Origin: Bin55 sp965203735
GTDB lineage: Bacteria; Pseudomonadota; Gammaproteobacteria; Pseudomonadales; Azotimanducaceae
Assembly: GCA_965203735.1 (NCBI GenBank)
Contig: OZ241909.1
Coordinates: forward strand, 2,170,001-2,234,000
Length of the DNA: 64,000 nt
Direction: 5' to 3'
Made by a program: the position numbers and the translations under genes. The notes under the pieces are model-generated. The model ran no database searches and had not been told where the DNA came from. It saw only the letters and a list, made by a program, of their open reading frames with translations. Shown here piece after piece: positions 9,208 through 17,770 of this stretch (position 1 is the stretch's first letter; each line of letters begins with the position of its first letter).

Positions 9208-9597
9208 CCGTTTCCCTTATTCTTCAGTGGAACAAATCCCTAGATTTTTGACTAGATTCGCCTTTCTTGGTTCCAGTTGCGATGCTGCACCCAGAGCGCT
9301 TCAAAGCTCGTGTGTACCGACAGATTTTGCATCAGCTAGTCGTTAGTATAGATGGTTCCTGCAAGATTTATTCGAGGTATAGATGATCAAGAGAGTCAGA
9401 ACCGTTACGAACTATCGCTTTTGGTTCTACTTTGATTAGGACGGGCCCAGAATTCTGATTCAGGAAATGCCCCAGCGCACAATGCGAAAATACGCTAGAC
9501 GGACTCTTCTTGGGCAGATAGAAATTGCGACCTCAACCTAACACTCTCACTCAATATTGCTTGCCTAATGTTGCTACATTGAACCAAGGAGCCTAGC
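9208..9597. other. divergent intergenic region between gspE and pyrB
   Basis: About 390 bp separate the minus-strand gsp operon from plus-strand pyrB, so promoters for both must lie here. I could not fix a -35/-10 pair with confidence. The only clear signal is an AAGGAG ribosome binding site at 9586-9591, six bases before the TTG start of pyrB. No gene, hairpin terminator or secretin fragment was seen. Confidence 0.45.
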
Positions 9598-10620
9598 TTG
9601 AATTTTGTTGGAGAACACATTCTCTCGGTTAGCCAGTTTGAACGTGCAGACATTGATCGAGTATTTCAAATTGCTGACAAAATGGAACCGTACGCTAACA
9701 GGCAGAAGATCACACGGGTCCTTCAAGGCGCAATTCTCGCCAATATGTTCTTCGAGGCGAGTACGCGAACTCGGGTGTCCTTTGGAAGTGCCTTCAATTT
9801 ACTGGGAGGAGATGTACGAGAAACTACAGGAGTCAGCCAATCGGCGATAGCTAAAGGCGAATCACTACGTGACTTTGCACGGGTGATGTCCGGCTATAGC
9901 GATGTGATCGCGATGCGCCACTCTGTAGCCGGTTCCGTAGCCGAATTTGCAAGTGCATCTAGATCTCCTGTCATTAACGGCGGTGATGGAGATAACGAAC
10001 ATCCCAGTCAAGCATTGCTTGATCTGTACACGATAGCGAAGGAACTTGCCTCTCGAGACAAAGGGATCGATGACCTTCGTATTGCTGTCGTAGGTGACCT
10101 GAAGTACGGACGAGCTGTTCATTCGCTGCTCAAACTGCTAGCCGTATTCAATTCCATCAAGGTCAACCTTGTGTCTCCACCAGGTTTGCAGACTCCTGCA
10201 GAAATCGTGGAACTGCTAAGAACCGAAGACCATTCGGTTACGACCTTCGATCGGCTCGAAGAGGGAATCAGTGCTGTAGACATTCTCTATGTAACAAGAA
10301 CCCAAGAGGAGAGGTTTTCGTCGCAAGAGGAAGCTGATCACTATCGGGGTCTGTTCCGAGTTAACGAAGCCATTTACACACAGCATTGTGAGCCTAATAC
10401 GGTGATCATGCATCCCCTTCCCCGTGACTCACGAGCTGCAGCTCAGGAACTCAGCGAGGACTTGGACAACAATCCCAATTTGGCAATATTTCGACAAACT
10501 GACAATGGAATCCTGATTCGAATGGCATTGTTTGCATTGGTGCTGGACGTCACGGACCGAATCGAAGAGCATTCGAGCTCAGTGACATGGAACACGCGAA
10601 TGCGTACACGTTATCCTTGA
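9598..10620 (+). CDS. pyrB: aspartate carbamoyltransferase catalytic chain
   Basis: This enzyme joins carbamoyl phosphate and aspartate to give carbamoyl-aspartate, the committed step of pyrimidine synthesis. The 340-aa product shows the carbamoyl-phosphate loop STRTR at residues 55-59, the mobile lysine in AKGES (Lys86), the EHPSQALLD block near residue 140 and the HPLPR motif near residue 280. The start is TTG, chosen because AAGGAG lies six bases upstream and the protein then begins at the normal place. No pyrI or pyrC-like gene is adjacent. The chain is longer than the E. coli enzyme (about 310 aa). Confidence 0.94.
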   Translation: MNFVGEHILSVSQFERADIDRVFQIADKMEPYANRQKITRVLQGAILANMFFEASTRTRVSFGSAFNLLGGDVRETTGVSQSAIAKGESLRDFARVMSGYSDVIAMRHSVAGSVAEFASASRSPVINGGDGDNEHPSQALLDLYTIAKELASRDKGIDDLRIAVVGDLKYGRAVHSLLKLLAVFNSIKVNLVSPPGLQTPAEIVELLRTEDHSVTTFDRLEEGISAVDILYVTRTQEERFSSQEEADHYRGLFRVNEAIYTQHCEPNTVIMHPLPRDSRAAAQELSEDLDNNPNLAIFRQTDNGILIRMALFALVLDVTDRIEEHSSSVTWNTRMRTRYP

Positions 10621-10738
10621 GGCAGGACTACCCGAAAAAGTCAGCAGCCGGAAAGCGCGGCTACATTGAGATCAATAGGAGATTGCGGTTAAGCGTTCGA
10701 ATGAATCTATGTAATTTAGAGATTTGGCGACTCGAGCC

Positions 10739-11674
10739 TTACGCCTTTAAGGCACCGGTGAGTTCTGGTACCGCCTGAAAGAGGTCCGCCACTAGTCCGT
10801 AGTCCGCCACCTGAAAGATCGGCGCATCACCGTCCTTGTTGATTGCAACAATAACTTTGGAGTCTTTCATTCCTGCTAGGTGCTGGATGGCACCGGAAAT
10901 ACCGATGGCAATGTATAGTTCGGGTGCGACAATTTTGCCTGTCTGACCAACCTGCATGTCGTTTGGTACATAGCCCGCATCGACTGCAGCCCGTGAAGCT
11001 CCTACGGCCGCCCCAAGCAGATCGGCTAACTCGTCCAATATTGCAAAGTTCTCTCCGCTGCCCATCCCTCGCCCACCTGACACCACGATGCCTGCTGCAG
11101 TGAGTTCGGGTCGTTCAGATTTCGCTAGTTCGTCTCTGACATGTTCAGACAATTCGGTATCGTGAATATTGGAAACCGCTTCGATCTCTGCTGAGCCTCC
11201 GGTAGCTTCAACCGGATCGAATCCCGTTCCGCGTACGGATATCACTTTCTTCGAGTCGTTGGATTTAACGGTAGCAATGGCGTTGCCGGCATAGATGGGA
11301 CGCTTGAATGTGTCTTCGGACTCCACTCCGATAATGTCGGAAATCATCTGCACGTCCAACACAGCTGCCACCCTAGGTAAGAAGTTCTTTCCCGTTGTCG
11401 TGTGAGCGGTTAAGACATGCGTGTAGGCTTCCGATAATTCGACGACCAACGGTGCTACGTTCTCAGCGAGCGCATGTTCATACGCTTCGCAATCAGCGAG
11501 CAAGACTCGAGACACGAATTCAATGGAAGATGCTTCTTCGGCGACTGACCGACATTCGCTTCCGGCAACCAAGAGGTCGATATCGCCACCGATTTCCGAG
11601 GCTGCGGCAAGGGTAGACAGAGTTACTGGCTTGAGAACCTCATTGTCGTGGTCTGCAACAACTAATGTGCTCAT
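10739..11674 (-). CDS. etfA: electron transfer flavoprotein alpha subunit
   Basis: EtfA with EtfB forms the soluble FAD protein that carries electrons from acyl-CoA and related dehydrogenases to ETF-quinone oxidoreductase. The 311-aa product has the N-terminal AANH-like domain and the C-terminal FAD-binding domain, with SGGRGMGSGENF, QVGQTGKIVAPELYIA, GISGAIQHLAGM and INKDGDAPIFQVADYGLV clearly readable. Its ATG overlaps the etfB stop (ATGA), so the pair is translationally coupled. ETF-QO lies just upstream on the opposite strand. Confidence 0.97.
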   Translation of the reverse strand: MSTLVVADHDNEVLKPVTLSTLAAASEIGGDIDLLVAGSECRSVAEEASSIEFVSRVLLADCEAYEHALAENVAPLVVELSEAYTHVLTAHTTTGKNFLPRVAAVLDVQMISDIIGVESEDTFKRPIYAGNAIATVKSNDSKKVISVRGTGFDPVEATGGSAEIEAVSNIHDTELSEHVRDELAKSERPELTAAGIVVSGGRGMGSGENFAILDELADLLGAAVGASRAAVDAGYVPNDMQVGQTGKIVAPELYIAIGISGAIQHLAGMKDSKVIVAINKDGDAPIFQVADYGLVADLFQAVPELTGALKA

Positions 11675-12423
11675 GAAATCACCTTTGCTTCGTTTCGAAG
11701 TTTGTCAACCAGTTCATCGACTGAATCAACTTTCACACCTGCTTTCCGTTCGGGGGGTCTCCCTACGTTTAAGACTTCGGTATGACGATCCACTGATACT
11801 CCCAGAGAATCTGGGGTCAACGTCTCAATAGGTTTTCGACGCGATTTCATGATGTTCGGCAAAGTTGCAAATCGAGGTGTGTTGAGTCTCAAGTCGGTGG
11901 TCAGCACCATCGGAACGGAGATTTTCACTGTTTGAAGTCCTCCGTCCACCTCTCGAGTAACTTCAGCTGATTCTCCATTGATCGACAGGTCGGATGCGAA
12001 AGTACCTTGCGGCAGACCTGTTAGTGCAGCAAACATTTGACCTGTCTGTCCGTTATCGCCATCTATGCTTTGCTTACCAAAGATGACAATTTGCGGACTT
12101 TCACGTTCATATACACCCTTGAGTAGCTTGGCAATTGATAGAGGCTCCAAATCGTCTTCTGCTTCAACAATTATTCCTCTGTCTGCACCCAATGCCATAC
12201 AAACTCGAATCTGTTCCTGGACCTTCTCTGAGCCTACCGTCACAGCGACAACTTCTGTGGCAATTCCTGCTTCTTGTAGCCGTAGACCCTGCTCTATTCC
12301 GATTTCGCAAAAGGGATTTACAGCCATTTTGACGTTAGTGAGGTCGACACCAGTACCGTCGTTCTTGACGACGACGTTCACATTTGCATCAACAACGCGT
12401 TTTATGGCACACAAGACTTTCAT
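11671..12423 (-). CDS. etfB: electron transfer flavoprotein beta subunit
   Basis: EtfB binds AMP and partners EtfA. The 250-aa product has the normal length, the NPFCEIGIEQGLRL block near residue 36, the GADRGI nucleotide segment and the recognition-loop region that meets partner dehydrogenases. It is the first gene of an etfBA pair that reads away from ETF-QO across a gap of about 150 bp. Codon use and spacing look ordinary. Confidence 0.97.
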   Translation of the reverse strand: MKVLCAIKRVVDANVNVVVKNDGTGVDLTNVKMAVNPFCEIGIEQGLRLQEAGIATEVVAVTVGSEKVQEQIRVCMALGADRGIIVEAEDDLEPLSIAKLLKGVYERESPQIVIFGKQSIDGDNGQTGQMFAALTGLPQGTFASDLSINGESAEVTREVDGGLQTVKISVPMVLTTDLRLNTPRFATLPNIMKSRRKPIETLTPDSLGVSVDRHTEVLNVGRPPERKAGVKVDSVDELVDKLRNEAKVIS

Positions 12424-12535
12424 GGCACTTTAATGCGGTTACTCAAGGAAGTGCCCATGAAGGGGACAACGAAACTCATGCAAAGACGAGATCTTCCCCT
12501 ACGATGGGGCGCATATTTTCGCACAAACCGACCTC

Positions 12536-12541
12536 TATAAT
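12536..12541 (+). promoter_or_regulatory. putative -10 element (TATAAT) for ETF-QO
   Basis: A perfect TATAAT ends 29 nt before the ATG at 12571, within the divergent gap between etfB and ETF-QO. A convincing -35 hexamer at 16-18 bp was not found. Confidence 0.4.
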
Positions 12542-12570
12542 TTGAGTGGCCTCTAGTAATTGGACTCGCC

Positions 12571-14226
12571 ATGTCTGAAAACACTCGCGAATCGATGGAT
12601 TTCGATGTGGTTATCGTCGGTGGCGGACCCTCTGGATTGGCGGCGGCAATTCGATTGATGCAATTGTCTCAGGAGTCTGGCAGAGAAACTTCGGTCTGTC
12701 TTGTCGAAAAAGGCAGTGAAATCGGGGCACACATCCTGTCCGGCGCAATTATGTATCCACTTGCAATGGACGAACTCTTGCCAGACTGGCGAAAGCTTGG
12801 CGCGCCTGCAACACCAGTTGGGTCCGATGATGCCTATTGTCTGATCAACGATCGCCAGTCGATATCGATTCCGCAAGCTCTCATTCCAGAACCGCTCCAC
12901 AATAAGGGTAACTTCGCTATTTCACTCGGCAATGTATGCCGTTGGATGGGCGAGCAGGCTGAAAGCATGGGAGTGATGCTTTTCCCCGGCTTTGCAGCAA
13001 CAGAGATTCTCTATAACCAAGACGGTGCTGTGTGCGGCGTAGCAACCGGCGACATGGGCATCGACCGAGAAGGAAATCAAAAGTCCACCTTTCAACCCGG
13101 ATACGAACTAAGAGCTAGCTATACATTGCTAGCCGAAGGTTGTCGAGGAAACTTGGGAAAGCAACTGATTTCAAAGTTTGACTTAGCACGCGAGGCGTCT
13201 CCGCAACACTATGCCATTGGGCTCAAGGAGCTTTGGGAGGTACCTGAATCCAATCACGAATTAGGCAAGGTAGTGCATACTCTCGGTTGGCCACTTGGGC
13301 TGTTTGGTGGGACCACCGGAGGCGGATTTCTATACCACGTGGAAGACAATCAACTATCGCTCGGATTGATTGTCGATCTAGCCTACTCCAATCCGTACTT
13401 GAGCCCGTTCGACGAGTTTCAGCGTTGGAAAACTCACCCACTGATCAAAAAACAACTGATCGATGGGCGTCGCATATCCTACGGCGCACGCGCAATCGTC
13501 AAAGGAGGCTATAACTCTCTGCCGAAATTGGGAGTGCCCGGTGCAGCGCTCATTGGCGATGACGCCGGATTTCTTAACACTCTGAAAGTCAAAGGCTCCC
13601 ATACAGCTATCAAGTCGGGGATGTTAGGCGCAGAAGCGGTTTTCGAAGCTCTATCTTCCGGATTGACTCATACCGTTCCTGAGGTTGAGAAGTATTTCGA
13701 GGAATCATGGCTTTACGAGGAATTGTTCGACTCGCGAAACGCCGGTCCTGCATGGCACAAATTTGGAATGATCCTAGGATCTGCCTGGAGCTTGCTTGAA
13801 CAGTCTCTGTTCCGCGGGCAAGAGAGATTCACGCTGCGTGACATCGTTCCCGACCACAAGAAAATACGCCGAGCCAGTCAAAGCAAACAGATTCAGTATC
13901 CCAGACCTGACGGAGTGTACTCGTTCGATAAGTTATCCAGCGTGTTCTTGTCCAATACCAACCACGAAGAAGACCAGCCCTGCCACCTCGTCCTAGAAGA
14001 CGAGACTATTCCTATCGCTCGAAATTTCCGACTCTACAAAGAGCCTGCACAACTGTATTGCCCAGCTGGAGTCTATGAGGTAGTTGAAGAAAACGGCGAA
14101 CACAGATTTCAAATTAACGCCCAAAACTGTGTACATTGCAAGACGTGCGACATCAAGGATCCCGCACAAAATATCACTTGGGTGCCTCCAGAAGGAAGTG
14201 GCGGGCCTAACTACCCAAACATGTAG
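12571..14226 (+). CDS. electron transfer flavoprotein-ubiquinone oxidoreductase (ETF-QO)
   Basis: ETF-QO is a membrane-associated flavo-iron-sulfur protein that passes electrons from reduced ETF to ubiquinone. The 551-aa product has an N-terminal FAD dinucleotide fold (VVIVGGGPSGLAAAI, residues about 14-28), the conserved central ubiquinone-binding region, and a C-terminal ferredoxin-like 4Fe-4S cluster with one cysteine in YCPAGVYE and three in NCVHCKTC. It ends in the family signature GGPNYPNM. Length is typical. Together with the divergent etfBA pair it forms a complete electron-transfer module. Confidence 0.97.
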   Translation: MSENTRESMDFDVVIVGGGPSGLAAAIRLMQLSQESGRETSVCLVEKGSEIGAHILSGAIMYPLAMDELLPDWRKLGAPATPVGSDDAYCLINDRQSISIPQALIPEPLHNKGNFAISLGNVCRWMGEQAESMGVMLFPGFAATEILYNQDGAVCGVATGDMGIDREGNQKSTFQPGYELRASYTLLAEGCRGNLGKQLISKFDLAREASPQHYAIGLKELWEVPESNHELGKVVHTLGWPLGLFGGTTGGGFLYHVEDNQLSLGLIVDLAYSNPYLSPFDEFQRWKTHPLIKKQLIDGRRISYGARAIVKGGYNSLPKLGVPGAALIGDDAGFLNTLKVKGSHTAIKSGMLGAEAVFEALSSGLTHTVPEVEKYFEESWLYEELFDSRNAGPAWHKFGMILGSAWSLLEQSLFRGQERFTLRDIVPDHKKIRRASQSKQIQYPRPDGVYSFDKLSSVFLSNTNHEEDQPCHLVLEDETIPIARNFRLYKEPAQLYCPAGVYEVVEENGEHRFQINAQNCVHCKTCDIKDPAQNITWVPPEGSGGPNYPNM

Positions 14227-14253
14227 CTCCCAAATCTGTCTGTGTTTGGATCG

Positions 14254-15219
14254 TTAGATGTTCCAAGACTTCCACATATCATTCGACGGACTGTGATCTT
14301 CACGAAATAATCGAGTGTCTTTGAACCACTCGTATTGTCCCACTTCGCGATGTTCATCATCGGTCAGAAAGGGTCGATCCTGGCAGAAATCTCCAAATAC
14401 AGCCCACCGAATGTTCGGACCTATGTGGATGCCTGCAGAATGGATCATTCGTCCATGCCAGAAAATAACATCTCCAGCGCTACCGACTAGTTCAAACGGC
14501 GTGATCTCGCGTACGACCGTCTTCACGTATTCAATGTAGTCAGGTTTAGGCGACCAATTTGCTTCGCAATGATGCGCGTAATGCATGATTCGGTGAGCTC
14601 CTGGATACAACGTGAATCCACCGTTGCGAGGTGGTACCTCGTCCAGATACGCACACACATTGAGCTGTTGGCAGACTCGATCTGCATGTGGGCCCAGCAT
14701 CCTCCCAGTAATTGGTTTGTCGTTTTGTTTGGTGGGAAAGATGGCGTAGACACCTCTCGTTCTTTGGGTTGGTTTCAGTTTGTCACCGAGAAATAGGTGA
14801 GCGATCGTTCGAACTTCTGCGTTGTTCGGCAACAAATCCAGAATGTAGTCCGCACTACCGCAGTCGTGCAGCTTAACAGTGGTGCCCTGATAGATGTTGG
14901 GTTGCCTTCCTTCATAGAATCCCGATTTTGGGACAGAGGACATATTGCCCCACTGCGGGTCGAACCAGCTCTTGGGACTTGATCGTTGGATCTTGATATG
15001 TTCGGCCGACGGAACGTTGCCAAGCAGATACTCCCATGCTTTGTCTAATGTTGCGCCAACTGCGTCTGGTGGGAGTAAATTCTTCTTGATGAGAAAACCA
15101 TTTTGTTTGAAGAACTCAATCTCTTCGGCAGAAAGCTCTGTCCTGTTCCCAAAAAACGGCCCTTCGAAAGGAACGCTAAGGCTTCGAGAATCTCTGTTAG
15201 GAGTCGACTGAGGTCGCAA
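14254..15219 (-). CDS. phytanoyl-CoA dioxygenase (PhyH)-like oxygenase
   Basis: The 321-aa product is a second PhyH-family Fe(II)/2-oxoglutarate enzyme. The facial triad is readable: His178-Ala-Asp180 in GPHADRVCQQ and distal His260 in GRMIHSAG, followed by the arginine of IRWAVFGDF. GGFTLYPGAHR near residues 200-210 is a typical PhyH segment. The start is TTG, preferred because GAGGT lies about six bases upstream and no ATG with a site is near. It is convergent with ETF-QO (27 bp gap). The substrate is unknown; it is clearly diverged from the other two PhyH-like genes here. Confidence 0.85.
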   Translation of the reverse strand: MRPQSTPNRDSRSLSVPFEGPFFGNRTELSAEEIEFFKQNGFLIKKNLLPPDAVGATLDKAWEYLLGNVPSAEHIKIQRSSPKSWFDPQWGNMSSVPKSGFYEGRQPNIYQGTTVKLHDCGSADYILDLLPNNAEVRTIAHLFLGDKLKPTQRTRGVYAIFPTKQNDKPITGRMLGPHADRVCQQLNVCAYLDEVPPRNGGFTLYPGAHRIMHYAHHCEANWSPKPDYIEYVKTVVREITPFELVGSAGDVIFWHGRMIHSAGIHIGPNIRWAVFGDFCQDRPFLTDDEHREVGQYEWFKDTRLFREDHSPSNDMWKSWNI

Positions 15220-15285
15220 GAATTACCTCACCGATGTTCCAGGATGATTCGTGCCCGTTTCCAATAAACTTGAAGTAGCTTGACT

Positions 15286-16086
15286 TCAAACGAACTGAAC
15301 ACTGATGCCTTCTGTTTCAAGCTTCTTTAGGGTTCGTTTCAATGCGAAGTGGCAGAAACTTTGAACTACCAGTTCGTGAGCTTGTTTGTCCGATTGATTG
15401 AATTGTGTCGCACACATGATCCAGCCGTTGTGCCCGGTGTAGCGAGGAATTGCGAATCGCGGATCTGAGATTAGGCCTATTTGTGCTTCCTTACCAACCC
15501 AAATCTCTATACACGGCCTCTTACTTAGAAATCCTACGTACAAGAATGACTTCTTGCCTGTCTTGAATGCAGGCGAACCAAATTGTGCTACTTCATGAAC
15601 GTCTGGCAACATGTTTACAAACTGTCTGACCCGACTAAGCAGGACCTGCATTTCCGGCATGTTGAAGGGATCGATCTCCACAGGTAGCAATTCGTCCCGG
15701 GGTGGTTCCACGGAAATCTGGTCTGGAGCTGCATGATGTCTACCGGCGACACCCACGTACGCTTCAAGCACTATGGCAACAACCTCTTCCCAATTGGTGG
15801 TCATTGAGAGTTTGACTCCCACCCATCCTTGCTTTCCTACATAGGGAGGCATGAAGAAGAGGTCACTATCCATCTCAACTAACGTTTGCTGCATGTCTCG
15901 CGGAACCTTGAGCCACAACGCGACCAGCCCGTCTCCGTGGTGATTGATCACGTAAGTGGCTAACGTCTTGTTTCGTACCGCGTACTTGACGAATCGATCG
16001 TGATTTTGTGTTCGTTCAACATCCTGCAACTGCAGAAAGAGATCTTCGATTACATGCGAGATAGTTCTTCTTGCTTCGCCTGCCAT
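15286..16086 (-). CDS. tandem YjbR/MmcQ-fold protein (two CyaY-like DNA-binding-type domains)
   Basis: The 266-aa product appears to hold two YjbR/MmcQ-like domains in one chain: residues about 10-120, ending in a TTNWEEVVAIVLEAY-type helix, and about 135-262, containing QFGSPAFKTGKKSFLYVG and ISDPRFAIPRYTGHNGW. Single-domain YjbR proteins are normally about 110-120 aa, so this is a duplication or fusion of the unit. Function in the family is not settled (a CyaY-like fold with proposed DNA binding). It stands alone between a PhyH-like gene and a DUF1285 gene, with no strong ribosome binding site. The assignment is by motif feel and needs a profile search. Confidence 0.6.
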   Translation of the reverse strand: MAGEARRTISHVIEDLFLQLQDVERTQNHDRFVKYAVRNKTLATYVINHHGDGLVALWLKVPRDMQQTLVEMDSDLFFMPPYVGKQGWVGVKLSMTTNWEEVVAIVLEAYVGVAGRHHAAPDQISVEPPRDELLPVEIDPFNMPEMQVLLSRVRQFVNMLPDVHEVAQFGSPAFKTGKKSFLYVGFLSKRPCIEIWVGKEAQIGLISDPRFAIPRYTGHNGWIMCATQFNQSDKQAHELVVQSFCHFALKRTLKKLETEGISVQFV

Positions 16087-16206
16087 TTGTACAGATTCTT
16101 GGTTGGTTCCTTTTGGACTTTCTCGGTTTGATCTACTCCGCGTGAGTTAGACCTTCAAACGCACTGGAACAGAGTTCAAGAGATCTGCAAAGTTGGAGCA
16201 TGCACT

Positions 16207-16740
16207 CTACATAGACCCAAGTACGAAACGCGTTCCACAGCTCCACAGGACGAGCTCATCTCCATTCAATTCGACCAGTTCATTTGCCAATCGATAGTAC
16301 ACACTTCGCGCTACTGTTGCGTTCAGTCCGGAGCGAATGTGCACATAAGGTCGGACTTCATTGCAAAAAGATGCCATGAAAATTCGATTGTTTGAGTCGA
16401 TGTAGACACATTCATCGAAATTTGTTTGGACAATGACCATTTGGTCGTTGCCGCTACCGCGTGTCTCGTAGTCCACAACGATGAACGGGGCATCCTCAAC
16501 CGAGATGCGAAGTTTTTCTCCAGGAGTTTTTAGGTAATACTCGCCGTCTTCATGAACAAGCACAGTCGAGAACAGCTTTGCAATTCCGGTTCGTTTGATT
16601 TCGCGATTCTCGTGTAACCATCTGCCGTCGGCGCATATCTGTATGTCGATATCTCCTAACTGAGTTGGGTTCCACTTGTCAACCGGAGGAAGGTTTGTAC
16701 GTTCCAATTGCGTCCGTAGACGCAAGAATGCTTCGTTCAT
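16207..16740 (-). CDS. DUF1285 family protein
   Basis: The 177-aa product matches the DUF1285 type by its opening (PPVDKWNPTQLGDIDIQI), the ADGRWLHENREIKRTGIAKLFSTVL block and the EDGEYYLKTPGEKLRI segment. The family is soluble and of unknown role, common in proteobacteria. Its ATG overlaps the moaA stop by 4 nt, so it is probably translated with moaA. No catalytic motif is visible and the coupling is the only functional hint. Confidence 0.8.
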   Translation of the reverse strand: MNEAFLRLRTQLERTNLPPVDKWNPTQLGDIDIQICADGRWLHENREIKRTGIAKLFSTVLVHEDGEYYLKTPGEKLRISVEDAPFIVVDYETRGSGNDQMVIVQTNFDECVYIDSNNRIFMASFCNEVRPYVHIRSGLNATVARSVYYRLANELVELNGDELVLWSCGTRFVLGSM

Positions 16741-17702
16741 CCCCCAATGAACTTCATGACAGTGGTTTCACCGGTAAATGCCAGTCGTTGCTTAGATGCC
16801 ATCGCGTTGCGGAGCACTTCCTGCAGTTCGTTGATTGCAATGTGGTACGGCTCATGCAGAAGATGGCGAATCGAATAGTTCTTGGAGTTGGATAGACAAC
16901 CATAGAGGTGCCCATTCGAAGACAGACGCAGACGAGTACATGTCCGACAGAACGGCTCGCTCTCGTTAGCAATGATTCCAAACCTCCCACGACCAGGAAT
17001 CTCGAACCGAATCGACGTTGAGTCAAGGGGGGCATCGGCTTTCCGCACCTCGAATTCATTTCGAATCAGGCTTAGCAAGTCTTCCATCCCAATGAATTCT
17101 CGTTCGTACATTTGGTTTCGTTTCAAGTGACCCATGTTCATGAGTTCAATGAATCGCAGTTCGATGCCTCGCCCTAGACAGTACTTCAAGAGCGGCATAA
17201 CCTGATCCTCATTGGCGGTCTTCATCGGGACCATATTGACTTTCACTTTGATTCCTGCAGCACATGCCTGATCGATGCCGTCAAGAACTGTCGCCAGGTC
17301 TCCACTTCTAGCTATCGAGCGAAAGCTGCTCGCATCCAAAGTATCGAGACTAACATTTACTCTCTTCAGTCCTGTTTCCTTCATCACGGGCATTTTGCGG
17401 GAAAGAAATTGACCGTTTGTGGTAACTGCAATGTCCGAGAGACCCAAACTCGTGACGCCTCTCAAGAAATCGTCGAATTTAGGTGAAATTAACGGTTCGC
17501 CGCCAGTTATGCGAAGTCGAGAAATTCCAGCCGAATCGACAAGTAACGAAACCGCACGCGCCATTTCTTCGCCATCGAGTTCAGCGCTTTGGGCTTGCAG
17601 CTTCTTGCCGTCCGGTACGCAATATGTGCAAGCGTAATTACATGCGGCCGTCAAACTTACACGTAGGTTTTGGAAGCGACGACCGAAAGAATCAATGATC
17701 AT
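16737..17702 (-). CDS. moaA: GTP 3',8-cyclase MoaA (molybdenum cofactor synthesis)
   Basis: MoaA is a radical SAM enzyme that starts molybdopterin synthesis by rearranging GTP. The 321-aa product has the SAM cluster motif Cys21-xxx-Cys25-xx-Cys28 (CNYACTYC), RITGGEPL for SAM binding, and the second cluster in the C-terminal part with CRTCTRLRLSSNGHLYGCL. It ends in the conserved Gly-Gly tail (KFIGG) needed for catalysis with MoaC. Length is normal. No moaC, moaD or moaE is adjacent; the neighbours are a coupled DUF1285 gene and a regulator-like gene 68 bp upstream on the same strand. Confidence 0.95.
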   Translation of the reverse strand: MIIDSFGRRFQNLRVSLTAACNYACTYCVPDGKKLQAQSAELDGEEMARAVSLLVDSAGISRLRITGGEPLISPKFDDFLRGVTSLGLSDIAVTTNGQFLSRKMPVMKETGLKRVNVSLDTLDASSFRSIARSGDLATVLDGIDQACAAGIKVKVNMVPMKTANEDQVMPLLKYCLGRGIELRFIELMNMGHLKRNQMYEREFIGMEDLLSLIRNEFEVRKADAPLDSTSIRFEIPGRGRFGIIANESEPFCRTCTRLRLSSNGHLYGCLSNSKNYSIRHLLHEPYHIAINELQEVLRNAMASKQRLAFTGETTVMKFIGG

Positions 17703-17770
17703 TCATGAGGCCGTGTTGGTTTGTTGCGATATTGTCCAATGTTCGGACAACATTCGCCATTCTTGAGTCC

